This document shows positions 52,437 to 60,760 of a DNA stretch of 64,000 bases, piece by piece (position 1 is the first letter of the stretch; the number at the start of each line of letters is the position of its first letter). Both the position numbers and the translations under genes were made by a program. Source of the stretch: Pseudomonas sp. SDI (GTDB lineage Bacteria > Pseudomonadota > Gammaproteobacteria > Pseudomonadales > Pseudomonadaceae); assembly GCF_003105155.1 (NCBI RefSeq), contig NZ_QETK01000017.1:1-64000 (forward strand), read 5' to 3'. The notes beneath the pieces are model-generated. The model was given only the letters and a program-made list of their open reading frames with translations, did no database searches and was not told the DNA's origin.

Positions 52437-53252
52437 GGCGAGCTTGAGCAGCGCGGCGCGCCAGGCTGCCGTGGCTGGCAGGCCGAGGAAGAACGGATTG
52501 CGCAGCGACTCGCGCGGCGGATAGACGAAGCGTTGGCCATCCAGCCCCAGCACTTCGCCGCCCGCGCCTTCGAGTACGCCCTGAGCGGCCGCGGTGTCCC
52601 ACTGCGAGGTCGGTGCCAGCCGCGGGTAGCAATCGGCGGCCCCTTCGGCAAGCAGGCAGAACTTCAGCGAGCTGCCGATATTGGCCAGCTTCAGCTCACC
52701 CAGCGCCGCGCTCAGGCCGGCCAGCAGGGCTTCCTGCTGCGGGCTGGAATGGCGCCGGCTGGCCACCACGGTGAACGCTTCGCCGGCAGGCGGTGCGCTA
52801 CGTACCTGGATCGGCTGGGCATCGCCAGCCCGCTCGGCACGCCAGGCGCCGAGGCCCTCGCCACCGAAGTAGCAGCGGCCATTGGTCGGGATCGCCACCA
52901 CGCCAAACACCACCCGGCCCTGTTCGATCAGGGCGATGTTGACGGTGAACTCTTCACTGCCGGCGATGAATTCCTTGGTCCCGTCCAGCGGGTCGACCAG
53001 CCACCAGCGCTGCCACTGCTGCCGCTCGCGCTGAGGGATGTCGCAGTCTTCTTCCGAGAGTACCGGGATCTGCGGCGCCAGCGCCTGCAAGCCGTCGGCG
53101 ATGACCTTGTGCGCGGCGAGGTCGGCGGCGGTGACCGGCGACTCGTCGGCCTTGGCGGTCACCGCCACGTCGGCACGCCAGAATGGCAGGATCGCCTCGC
53201 CCGCCTGCCGGGCCAGTTCGACCACCTGGTGCATCAGTTGTACATCGTTCAT
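52425..53252 (-). CDS. cysQ: 3'(2'),5'-bisphosphate nucleotidase CysQ
   Basis: A 275-residue inositol-monophosphatase-fold enzyme that hydrolyses PAP (and PAPS) formed in sulphate assimilation. Metal-binding motifs: LSEEDCDIPQRER, WWLVDPLDGTKEFIAGSEEFTVNIALIE (Asp-Pro-Leu-Asp-Gly-Thr), and YPRLAPTSQWDTAAAQGVLEGAGG. Length is normal. The gene overlaps nudE by 4 bases (GTGA/ATGA type) and the converging thioesterase gene by 12. Similar cysQ-nudE pairs are frequent in pseudomonads and fit clearance of adenosine phosphates. Confidence 0.96.
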   Translation of the reverse strand: MNDVQLMHQVVELARQAGEAILPFWRADVAVTAKADESPVTAADLAAHKVIADGLQALAPQIPVLSEEDCDIPQRERQQWQRWWLVDPLDGTKEFIAGSEEFTVNIALIEQGRVVFGVVAIPTNGRCYFGGEGLGAWRAERAGDAQPIQVRSAPPAGEAFTVVASRRHSSPQQEALLAGLSAALGELKLANIGSSLKFCLLAEGAADCYPRLAPTSQWDTAAAQGVLEGAGGEVLGLDGQRFVYPPRESLRNPFFLGLPATAAWRAALLKLASTV

Positions 53253-53815
53253 ACCGGGAATACTCCGCGTTGGTTCAGCAGGTCGCGCACCAGATACAGC
53301 GCCGCCAGCGCCCGCCCTTCGGAGAACTGCGGATGCTGGGCCAGGGCCGACAGTTCGCGCAGGTTGACCTTGTCGACACGCATCGGCTCCGGCTCATCGC
53401 CTTCGAGGCGTTCTTCATACAGGTCGGTGGCCAGCACCACCTGGATCTTCTGGCTCATGTAACCCGGCGACAGCGACAGCTCGGTCAGGTGTTCGAGTTG
53501 ACGGGCACCGAAACCGGCCTCTTCCTTCAACTCGCGGTTGGCCGCTGCCAGCACGTCCTCGCCCGGCTCGATCAGGCCTTTGGGCAGCGACAGTTCATAC
53601 TCGTCGGTACCGCCGCAGTACTCCTCCACCAGCACCGCATGCTCGGCATCGAGCATTGCCACGATCATCACCGCGCCATAGCCGTTGCCACGCCCGACCA
53701 GTCGTTCATAGGTACGCTCGGTACCGTTGGAAAAACGCAACTGCACGGCTTCGACGCGGAACAGGCGGCTGCTGGCGACGATCTCGCGGTTGAGGACGGT
53801 GGGCTTCTGGCGCAT
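53249..53815 (-). CDS. nudE: ADP compounds hydrolase NudE
   Basis: A 188-residue Nudix hydrolase that cleaves ADP-ribose, NADH and Ap3A-type compounds. The Nudix box is complete: GLIEPGEDVLAAANRELKEEAGF. FRVEAVQLRFSNGTERTYERLVG at the N-terminus and LSPGYMSQKIQVVLATDLYEERLEGDEPEPM are typical of NudE. It overlaps cysQ, which follows on the same strand. It is divergent from yrfG, with 84 bp between, so two nucleotide-housekeeping genes share a promoter region. Confidence 0.95.
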   Translation of the reverse strand: MRQKPTVLNREIVASSRLFRVEAVQLRFSNGTERTYERLVGRGNGYGAVMIVAMLDAEHAVLVEEYCGGTDEYELSLPKGLIEPGEDVLAAANRELKEEAGFGARQLEHLTELSLSPGYMSQKIQVVLATDLYEERLEGDEPEPMRVDKVNLRELSALAQHPQFSEGRALAALYLVRDLLNQRGVFPV

Positions 53816-53899
53816 GGGGGGGCGGCTCCTTGGCGGTAACGGGTTACTATACCGTGGCTTGCCCGGCCACTGTGCCCCGACTTATCGAGAATATTTCAC

Positions 53900-54562
53900 A
53901 TGCCCTCGCTTGCCTGGCGCGACATCGACACCGTTCTGCTGGACATGGACGGCACCCTGCTCGACCTGCACTACGACAACCATTTCTGGCTGGAGCATCT
54001 GCCGCAGCGCTATGCCGACCTGCATGGGGTGAGCCGGGCCATGGCCGAGCTGGAATTGCAGCCGCTGTTCGAACGCAATGCCGGTTCGCTGAACTGGTAT
54101 TGCCTGGACTTCTGGAGTGCCGAACTCAAGCTGCCGGTGCGTGAGCTGAAGCTGGAAACCGCCGACCTGATTGCCCTGCGCCCGGACGCCGACACCTTCC
54201 TGCAGGCGATCAAGGCCGCCGGCAAGCGGGTGATCATGATCACCAACGCGCACCGCGATTCGCTGTCGCTGAAACTGGAACGGGTAGAACTGGCGCCGTA
54301 CTTCGAACGCCTGATCAGCTCACACGACTACGGCTACCCGAAAGAAAGCCAGCAGTTCTGGAGCGCCCTGCAGGCCGACACCGGCTTCGATCCGGCGCGC
54401 AGCCTGTTCATCGACGACACCCTGGCGATCCTGCGCAGCGCGCGCCATTTCGGTGTGGCGCACCTGCTGGCGGTGCGCCAGCCCGACAGCCGCAAGGGGC
54501 CGCGGGACACCGAGGAATTTGCCGCGCAGGAAGACTACCGGGCGTTGCTCGATGGGCTGTGA
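53900..54562 (+). CDS. yrfG: GMP/IMP nucleotidase YrfG
   Basis: A 220-residue HAD-family phosphatase, 5'-nucleotidase acting on purine nucleotides in E. coli. Motif I is LLDMDGTLLDLHYDN, motif II VIMITNAHRD, motif III Lys in GYPKESQQFW, and motif IV SLFIDDTLAILRSA. The cap region NHFWLEHLPQRYADLHGVSRAMA is characteristic of YrfG. Context with nudE and cysQ matches the usual yrfG-nudE divergent pair in gammaproteobacteria. Confidence 0.95.
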   Translation: MPSLAWRDIDTVLLDMDGTLLDLHYDNHFWLEHLPQRYADLHGVSRAMAELELQPLFERNAGSLNWYCLDFWSAELKLPVRELKLETADLIALRPDADTFLQAIKAAGKRVIMITNAHRDSLSLKLERVELAPYFERLISSHDYGYPKESQQFWSALQADTGFDPARSLFIDDTLAILRSARHFGVAHLLAVRQPDSRKGPRDTEEFAAQEDYRALLDGL

Positions 54563-54565
54563 GGG

Positions 54566-55006
54566 TTACTCGGGAATACGCAGGGTCTGGCCCGGATAGA
54601 TCTTGTCCGGGTGGCTGAGCAGCGGCTTGTTGGCCTCGAAAATCTTGTTGTACAGGTTGGCATTGCCATACACCGCCAGGGAAATCGCGCTCAGCGTATC
54701 GCCCTTCTTCACCACCACGAAGCGCGCGGCCGCCACCACCGGGCCGCTCACGGCAATCTGGTCGTCGACCGAGGCCACGCCGGCAATGTTGCCCAGCGCC
54801 AGCAGGATCTTCTCTTTTTCTTCCTGGCTCGACACCTCGCCTTTGACGATGACCTTGTCGCCATCCACTTCGGTGGTCACGTTCGGGTTGCCGAGACCAA
54901 CCTTGGCCACGTGCTCCTTCAACTGCTCGCTGGCGTTGGCGTTACCGGGGGTCAGCAAGTCGATCAGTTTTTCCCCTGCTTCTTTCACGAAACTAAAAAT
55001 GCTCAT
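54566..55006 (-). CDS. kbp: BON and LysM domain protein (Kbp/YgaU)
   Basis: A 146-residue soluble protein with an N-terminal BON domain (VTTEVDGDKVIVKGEVSSQEEKEKILLALGNIAGVASV, about 45-90) and C-terminal LysM (RFVVVKKGDTLSAISLAVYGNANLYNKIFEANKPLL, about 97-145). This matches Kbp, the potassium-binding protein of E. coli. No signal peptide is visible, in agreement with a cytoplasmic protein. MSIFSFVKEAG was chosen as start. It converges with yrfG, only 3 bp between stops. Confidence 0.93.
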   Translation of the reverse strand: MSIFSFVKEAGEKLIDLLTPGNANASEQLKEHVAKVGLGNPNVTTEVDGDKVIVKGEVSSQEEKEKILLALGNIAGVASVDDQIAVSGPVVAAARFVVVKKGDTLSAISLAVYGNANLYNKIFEANKPLLSHPDKIYPGQTLRIPE

Positions 55007-55091
55007 CCTGTGCTCCATAGGTATCAATGACCGGAGCAGGGAGTCTAGGACAAGATAGAATGCTTCGCCTGCTCACCGCCGCGGAACGACG

Positions 55092-55979
55092 ATGGACATC
55101 AAACAACTAAAATTCCTCATCGCCCTGGATGAAACCCGCCACTTTGGCCAGGCCGCCCTGCGTTGCCACGTGACCCAGCCAACCCTGTCGATGCGCCTGC
55201 GCAACCTGGAACAGGAGCTGGGCCTGGAGCTGGTCAACCGTGGCCAGCGCTTCGAAGGCTTTACCGCCCAGGGCGAGCGCGTGCTGGCCTGGGCGCGCTC
55301 GGCACTGGCTGCGTTCGATGGGCTGTATGCCGAGGCCGCGGCCTGTCGCGGGCACCTGGCCGGTACCCTGCGCCTGGGCGTGGTGCCACTGTCCAGCTTC
55401 GATCCACTGCCGCTGCTGCAACGCCTGCATGGCCAGCACCCGGAGCTGCGTTTCGAGCTGAGCGCACTGAGTTCCGAGCAGATCATCGAACAGCTGAGCA
55501 GCAACCAGCTCGACCTTGGCGTGTCGTACCTCGGGCGGCTCGACAACGAGCGTTTCGAATCGCTGGCACTGGGCGAAACGCAAATGGGCCTGCTGTATGA
55601 CCCAGATCACTTCCGCTTCGCCGCACAGCCCTTAAGCTGGGCGACACTGAGCGAACTTCCGCTGGGGCTGCTCACCGCCGGCATGCACTTTCGCCAGTCG
55701 ATCGACCACAACTTTCACAGTCGCGGGCTGACCCCGCAATTGTTGCTGCAAACCGATGCCGTCCATCAGTTGGTGCAGGCGGTGCACGGGGGCCTGTGCT
55801 GCGCAATCATGCCGCTGGCGGCCGGGCTGGAAGCGCTGACCACGACGTTGCGCCTGCAACCCATCGAGGCGGCCAGTACCCTCGCGCCACTGGGCCTGAT
55901 CATGCGCCGCACGGCGCCGCGCTCGGCGCTGGCCGAGGCCTGCTTTGCCGAATACCGTCTGTTGATGAGCGGTGCTTGA
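55092..55979 (+). CDS. LysR family regulator next to fdhD
   Basis: A 295-residue LysR regulator. The HTH is LKFLIALDETRHFGQAALRCHVTQPTLSMRLRNLEQELG (residues 6-44). The effector domain contains LRLGVVPLSSFDPLPLLQRLH and VHGGLCCAIMPLAAG; Cys residues in the latter are interesting for a redox sensor but their spacing differs from OxyR. It lies 94 bp upstream of fdhD on the same strand, which suggests control of the formate-dehydrogenase-like unit. Ligand unknown. Confidence 0.92.
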   Translation: MDIKQLKFLIALDETRHFGQAALRCHVTQPTLSMRLRNLEQELGLELVNRGQRFEGFTAQGERVLAWARSALAAFDGLYAEAAACRGHLAGTLRLGVVPLSSFDPLPLLQRLHGQHPELRFELSALSSEQIIEQLSSNQLDLGVSYLGRLDNERFESLALGETQMGLLYDPDHFRFAAQPLSWATLSELPLGLLTAGMHFRQSIDHNFHSRGLTPQLLLQTDAVHQLVQAVHGGLCCAIMPLAAGLEALTTTLRLQPIEAASTLAPLGLIMRRTAPRSALAEACFAEYRLLMSGA

Positions 55980-56073
55980 TCGACGGCGTCTATCAATACA
56001 TCAGCATTAGCGATTAGACGGTGCACCGGCAGGGGCCTAGGCTTAAGGCTGAGCAGCCTGCCGGAATTCGTCC

Positions 56074-56910
56074 ATGACCAGCAAACCCCCGGCCTGCGCG
56101 GCCTTCATTCCCTTGGACGCGCCCGCGGCCAGTGTTCGTTACGACTATTGCCACCTCGATGACCACAGCCCCGCCAGCACCGACCTGGCCGAGGAAGTGG
56201 CGCTGGCGATCGCCTTCAATGGCATCAGCCAGGCCGTGATGCTGGTCAGCCCTACCGACCTGGAAGACTTCGTCGTCGGCTTCAGCATCGGCAGCGGCAT
56301 TGTTGCCAGCGCCGATGAAATCTACGACGTGAAGCTCAGTGGCAGTGGCTCGGCCTTGCATGCCGAGGTGGAAATCGCCAGCCGCGCGTTCTGGAACCTG
56401 AAGCATCAGCGCCGGCAGTTGGCCGGCACCAGCGGCTGCGGCCTGTGCGGTGTGGAAGCGGTCGAGCAGGCCCTGCCCGAGCTCGCCGTGCTGCCCGGCG
56501 CGCCGTTGCCGCCAGTGCACTGGCTGGATGGCCTGCGTCAGCGCATCGGCGACTTCCAGCCGCTCGGCCAGCATTGCGGCGCAGTGCATGCGGCGCTGTT
56601 CATGAACGCCGACGGCGAACTGCTGCTGGGCCGCGAAGACATCGGCCGGCATAACGCCCTGGACAAGCTGATCGGCGCCATCGAACGGCAGCAGCTCGCC
56701 ACTGCCGGCGGCCTGGCCATCGTCACCAGCCGCTGCAGCCTGGAACTGATCCAGAAAGTCCTGCGCGCCGGCATCCAGACCCTGGTCAGCCTGTCCTCGC
56801 CCACCGGCCTGGCCCTGCAATGGGCACGCCGGCACAACCTGAACCTCATTCACTTGCCGCAAAAGAGTGCGCCACGGGTCTATAGCCCTGCGCGGGAGAA
56901 CCTATCGTGA
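56074..56910 (+). CDS. fdhD: Formate dehydrogenase accessory sulfurtransferase FdhD
   Basis: A 278-residue FdhD protein, which carries sulphur from a cysteine desulphurase to the molybdenum cofactor of formate dehydrogenase. The catalytic Cys pair is C122-x-x-C125 in TSGCGLCGVE. The binding segments EVALAIAFNGISQAVMLVSPTDLEDFVVGFSIG, HAALFMNADGELLLGREDIGRHNALDKLIG and TSRCSLELIQKVLRAGI are conserved. The stop overlaps the start of the oxidoreductase (GTGA), so it is coexpressed with its likely client. Confidence 0.97.
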   Translation: MTSKPPACAAFIPLDAPAASVRYDYCHLDDHSPASTDLAEEVALAIAFNGISQAVMLVSPTDLEDFVVGFSIGSGIVASADEIYDVKLSGSGSALHAEVEIASRAFWNLKHQRRQLAGTSGCGLCGVEAVEQALPELAVLPGAPLPPVHWLDGLRQRIGDFQPLGQHCGAVHAALFMNADGELLLGREDIGRHNALDKLIGAIERQQLATAGGLAIVTSRCSLELIQKVLRAGIQTLVSLSSPTGLALQWARRHNLNLIHLPQKSAPRVYSPARENLS

Positions 56911-59243
56911 GCCTGCACCATCAAGCCGACCAGAAACCCGTTCCGCGCTACAAGCCCTACAACGGTGCCGCCGGCGGCTGGGGCGCACTGCGCAGCGTGG
57001 CGCAGGCGTGGATCGGCAGCGACAACGCGCTGAAGAACATCCGCGCGCTGCTCAAGACCAACCAGAACGGCGGCTTCGACTGCCCAGGTTGCGCCTGGGG
57101 CGATTCGCCGGAAAGCGGCATGGTGAAGTTCTGCGAGAACGGCGCCAAGGCGGTGAACTGGGAGGCCACCAAACGCCGCGTCGACCCGGCGTTCTTTGCC
57201 CGTCACAGTGTCACCTCGCTGCTCGCCCAGAGCGACTACTGGCTGGAGTATCAGGGCCGGCTGACCGAACCGATGGTCTACGACCCGCTCAGCGACCGTT
57301 ATCAGCCAATTAGCTGGGATAACGCCTTCGCCCTGATCGGCCGTCACCTGAACAACCTCACCAGCCCCGACCAGGCCGAGTTCTACACCTCGGGCCGGGC
57401 CAGCAACGAAGCGGCCTACCTGTATCAGCTGTTCGTGCGCGCCTTCGGCACCAACAACTTCCCGGACTGCTCGAACATGTGCCACGAAGCCAGCGGCGTG
57501 GCCCTGGGGCAAAGCGTCGGGGTCGGCAAGGGCACCGTGACCTTCGACGACTTCGAGCATGCCGATGCGATCTTCGTCTGGGGGCAGAACCCCGGCACCA
57601 ACCACCCGCGCATGCTTGAACCCCTGCGCGAAGCGGTCAAGCGCGGCGCCCAAGTGGTGTGTATCAACCCGCTGAAGGAGCGCGGCCTGGAGCGCTTCCA
57701 GCACCCGCAGCACCCGATCGAAATGCTCACCAACGGCGACCGCCCGACCAACACCGCCTACCTGCGCCCGGCGCTCGGTGGCGACATGGCGGTATTGCGC
57801 GGCATGGCCAAGTTCCTGCTGCTGTGGGAGCGCGAAGCGCAGGCCAAGGGCGAGCCCGCCATTTTCGACCACGCCTTCATCGCCGAACACACGGCCGCAG
57901 TAGACGACTACCTGGCCGCAGTGGACGCCACCGACTGGGAACAGATCGTTGCCCAGGCGGGGCTGAGCCGGGTCGAGATCGAGCAGGCCGCGCGCATGTA
58001 CGTGAGCGCCAAAAAAGTCATCATGTGCTGGGCCATGGGCATCACCCAGCACCGTCATTCGGTGGCGACCATCCAGGAAATCGCCAACCTCATGCTGCTG
58101 CGCGGCAACCTCGGCCAGCCGGGTGCCGGCTTATGCCCGGTACGCGGCCACAGCAACGTGCAGGGCGACCGCACCATGGGCATCAACGAGCGCCCAGCGG
58201 TGGCCCTGCTCGATGCGCTGGAGCGACGTTTCGGCTTCCCGGTGCCGCGGAGCAACGGCCACAACACGGTCGAGGCGATCCATGCCATGGCCGAAGGGCG
58301 GGCCAAGGTGTTTATCGGTCTGGGCGGCAACTTTGCCCAGGCCACACCCGACACCGAGCGCACCGCGCAGGCCTTGCGCAACTGCGAGCTGACCGTACAG
58401 ATCAGCACCAAGCTCAACCGCAGCCACCTGGTTCACGGCAAGCAGGCGCTGATTCTGCCGTGCCTGGGCCGCACCGATATCGACCTGCAGAGCGAGGGCC
58501 CACAGGCGGTCACGGTGGAAGACTCGTTCAGCATGGTGCATGCCTCCAACGGGCAATTGCAGCCGTTGTCGCGGCACATGAAGTCGGAGCCGGCGGTGAT
58601 TGCCGGGATCGCTGCGGCCACCCTCGGCGCCAAGCCGGTGGACTGGAACTGGCTGGTGGCCGATTACCGGCGCATCCGCGAACTGATCGCCGACACCATT
58701 CCTGGCTTCGAGGGCTTCAACCAACGCCTGGAACATCCGGGGGGCTTCTACCTGGGCAACAGTGCTGGCGAGCGTAAATGGAAGACCGCCAGTGGCCGCG
58801 CCAACTTCAAGGCCAACGCCCTGCCGGACGACCTGCTGCATGAGCGCGTGCGCGCCAGTGGCCAGGTGCCGGACCTGATCATGCAGTCGATGCGCTCGCA
58901 CGATCAGTACAACACCACGATCTACGGGCTCGACGACCGCTATCGGGGGGTCAAGGGGCAGCGCGACGTGCTGTTCGTCAACGAAGCGGACATTGTCCGG
59001 CTGGGCTTCCATCCGGGGGACAAGGCCGATATCGTCTCGCTGTGGAGCGATGGCCGCGAACGGCGAGTGAAAGGCTTTACCTTGCTCGCCTTCGATATCC
59101 CGGCGGGTCAGGCGGCCGCCTACTACCCCGAAGTGAACCCTCTGGTACCCCTGGAGAGCGTTGGCGATGGCAGCCACACGCCAACCTCGAAGTTCGTCGC
59201 GATCAAGCTGGAACGCGCCAGCGCCAGCGCACGGATCCTCTAA
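56907..59243 (+). CDS. FdhF/YdeP family molybdopterin oxidoreductase
   Basis: A 778-residue bis-molybdopterin oxidoreductase of the FdhF/YdeP group. The segment GGFDCPGCAWGDSPESGMVKFCENGAKAVNWE (about 52-84) is typical; it replaces the full [4Fe-4S] motif of FdhF. NFPDCSNMCHEASGVALGQS, WGQNPGTNHPRMLEPL and GNLGQPGAGLCPVRGHSNVQGDRTMG are molybdopterin-binding segments. No in-frame UGA is present, so no selenocysteine. It starts at GTG overlapping fdhD. Whether formate is the true substrate is uncertain; E. coli YdeP is linked to acid resistance. Confidence 0.92.
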   Translation: MSLHHQADQKPVPRYKPYNGAAGGWGALRSVAQAWIGSDNALKNIRALLKTNQNGGFDCPGCAWGDSPESGMVKFCENGAKAVNWEATKRRVDPAFFARHSVTSLLAQSDYWLEYQGRLTEPMVYDPLSDRYQPISWDNAFALIGRHLNNLTSPDQAEFYTSGRASNEAAYLYQLFVRAFGTNNFPDCSNMCHEASGVALGQSVGVGKGTVTFDDFEHADAIFVWGQNPGTNHPRMLEPLREAVKRGAQVVCINPLKERGLERFQHPQHPIEMLTNGDRPTNTAYLRPALGGDMAVLRGMAKFLLLWEREAQAKGEPAIFDHAFIAEHTAAVDDYLAAVDATDWEQIVAQAGLSRVEIEQAARMYVSAKKVIMCWAMGITQHRHSVATIQEIANLMLLRGNLGQPGAGLCPVRGHSNVQGDRTMGINERPAVALLDALERRFGFPVPRSNGHNTVEAIHAMAEGRAKVFIGLGGNFAQATPDTERTAQALRNCELTVQISTKLNRSHLVHGKQALILPCLGRTDIDLQSEGPQAVTVEDSFSMVHASNGQLQPLSRHMKSEPAVIAGIAAATLGAKPVDWNWLVADYRRIRELIADTIPGFEGFNQRLEHPGGFYLGNSAGERKWKTASGRANFKANALPDDLLHERVRASGQVPDLIMQSMRSHDQYNTTIYGLDDRYRGVKGQRDVLFVNEADIVRLGFHPGDKADIVSLWSDGRERRVKGFTLLAFDIPAGQAAAYYPEVNPLVPLESVGDGSHTPTSKFVAIKLERASASARIL

Positions 59244-59332
59244 CGCAACCTGACCGGTGAGATTCATTTCTGGTGGGCGCCGGCATTACCAGCGCCCACA
59301 AACGCCCATTGCCAGGTTTCCACAGGCACAAA

Positions 59333-59360
59333 AAAGGCCCTGACATCACTGCCAGGGCCT
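59333..59360 (-). terminator. Terminator-like hairpin facing the minus strand
   Basis: AGGCCCTG (59335-59342) and CAGGGCCT (59353-59360) form a stem. A run of six A before it makes a U run only for minus-strand transcripts, yet the genes on both sides read rightward. Confidence 0.65.
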
Positions 59361-59518
59361 CGTTCCAAGCAATCTCTGACCGCGAAAAATCAATTAAGTT
59401 TCACTGCTAAAACAGTAACTTATGAATTTGTATACCCGTCGTGTTACTCGTCGGATTCTCGTTGAAAGCCACCTCGCCTAGCCTCAGGATCGCGCCGTCA
59501 TCCCTTTGAGGCTCTCGT

Positions 59519-59989
59519 ATGAAGTACTCCTCGATTCTCGTGTTGTCCCTTAGCCTGCTGAGCGGCGTTGCCTCTGCAGGTGGCACTACCGAAGCCGGCA
59601 TCGGCGGCGCATTGGGTGGGGTATTGGGCTCGGTCGTCGGCCAGTCGATTGGCGGCAGCACCGGTTCGGCAATTGGCGCCGGCCTGGGTGGCGCGGCCGG
59701 TAGCGCCGTCGGCGCAGACAAACGCAGCCGTGGCGAAGCCGCCATTGGTGGTGCCCTTGGCGCAGCAGGCGGCAACGTGGTCGGCCGCAACATGGGCGGC
59801 AACACCGGCAGCCTGATCGGCGCCGCAGCCGGCGGTGGTGCCGGCGGTGCACTGGGCAACTACATGGGCAACAAGAGCGATGACGAAGACCGTCGCTACC
59901 GCAACCGTGGCTACGACGACCGTCGTTACTACGACCGCGGCCATCACTACGGCCATCGCAAGCACAAACGTCACTGGCGCGACCGCTAA
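59519..59989 (+). CDS. Glycine-zipper outer membrane-type protein
   Basis: A 156-residue exported protein. The signal peptide MKYSSILVLSLSLLSGVASA ends at AGG. The body is glycine-zipper repeats (GIGGALGGVLGSVVGQSIGG, GSAIGAGLGGAAGSAVGADK, GGALGAAGGNVVGRNMGGN), giving several membrane-embedding helices. The C-terminal 40 residues are Asp/Arg/Tyr/His-rich (DDRRYYDRGHHYGHRKHKRH). Proteins of this kind sit in the outer membrane or periplasm; function is unknown. CTTTGAGGCTCTCGT provides a ribosome site. A separate promoter in the AT-rich 59390-59460 stretch is likely. Confidence 0.88.
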   Translation: MKYSSILVLSLSLLSGVASAGGTTEAGIGGALGGVLGSVVGQSIGGSTGSAIGAGLGGAAGSAVGADKRSRGEAAIGGALGAAGGNVVGRNMGGNTGSLIGAAAGGGAGGALGNYMGNKSDDEDRRYRNRGYDDRRYYDRGHHYGHRKHKRHWRDR

Positions 59990-60162
59990 GGCCCAGGCCG
60001 TCCAGGCTTAAGCCAAACGCCTAGACGAATCCTGCTGGGCTGATGCCGCGCGCGAATCCGCGCAAGCATCGGCCCCGAGGTCTGCGCCACCGGCTTCCTG
60101 TGCTGTTGTGCCAGGAAACCTATTTCTTCCGCGAAGAAATTATCCGCATCAACGACTGAGCG

Positions 60163-60591
60163 TCAGCCGTGCAGGGCCTGCAACACCGCAAGCAGGCTTG
60201 CCGGCAGTACCGCCGGACGATTCGACTCGCGCTCGACGAATACCTGCACCACCCGCCCGGCCGCACACGGCTGCCCCTCGCCGAGCTGGAACAACGCCAG
60301 CTGATACTCCACCGAACTGCCGGCCAGGCGCGCAACCCGCACGCCAACCTCCAGGCGCTCGGGGAAGGCCGCCGAAGCGTAAAAATCGCAGGCCGAGCTC
60401 ACCACAAAAGCCACTACCGCACCGGTTTGCGGATCGATCCCGGCGCGTTCGATCAGCAGGCTCTGAATGGCACTGTCGAAAAAGCCGTAGACCGTGGCAC
60501 TGGCAATGTGGCCATTGAGATCGTTGTCCTGCCAGCGGCTGAGGATTGGCTGGAAGTGCAGGTAGTGCTCGCGGAGGGGGATTTCGGTCAT
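60163..60591 (-). CDS. Acyl-CoA thioesterase (4HBT/YbgC type)
   Basis: A 142-residue hotdog-fold thioesterase. The motif WQDNDLNGHIASATVYGFFDSAIQSLL contains the catalytic Asp and the family's N-x-H pattern, followed by ACDFYASAAFPERLEVGVRVARLAGSSVEYQLALF. MTEIPLREHYLHFQP was taken as start, seven residues inside the longer frame. It precedes pckA in the region but is on the minus strand downstream of it, separated by a REP-like element and the pckA terminator. Substrate unknown. Confidence 0.92.
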   Translation of the reverse strand: MTEIPLREHYLHFQPILSRWQDNDLNGHIASATVYGFFDSAIQSLLIERAGIDPQTGAVVAFVVSSACDFYASAAFPERLEVGVRVARLAGSSVEYQLALFQLGEGQPCAAGRVVQVFVERESNRPAVLPASLLAVLQALHG

Positions 60592-60632
60592 GCCTATAGG
60601 CCTCACGGACAAAAGTGTCGAGCAGTCTAAAG

Positions 60633-60690
60633 CATGTGGGAGATGGTGTTCCCTGCTGGGCCCGGCGGAGGCCGGCTCCGACCGAGGTCG
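60633..60690. repeat. Degenerate REP-like repeat
   Basis: TGTGGGAGATGGTGTTCCCT and GGCGGAGGCCGGCTCCGACC form partial REP arms between the thioesterase gene and the pckA terminator. Confidence 0.5.
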
Positions 60691-60712
60691 AGGCCTGCCC
60701 GAACATCACCCA

Positions 60713-60742
60713 CAAAAAAACCGCCCCGAAGGGCGGTTTTTT
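60713..60742 (-). terminator. Terminator of pckA
   Basis: CCGCCC-CGAA-GGGCGG (60721-60737 region) with runs of A before and T after; on the minus strand it ends pckA 20 bp downstream of its stop. Confidence 0.92.
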
Positions 60743-60760
60743 CAACGCAGTGGCGACAAC

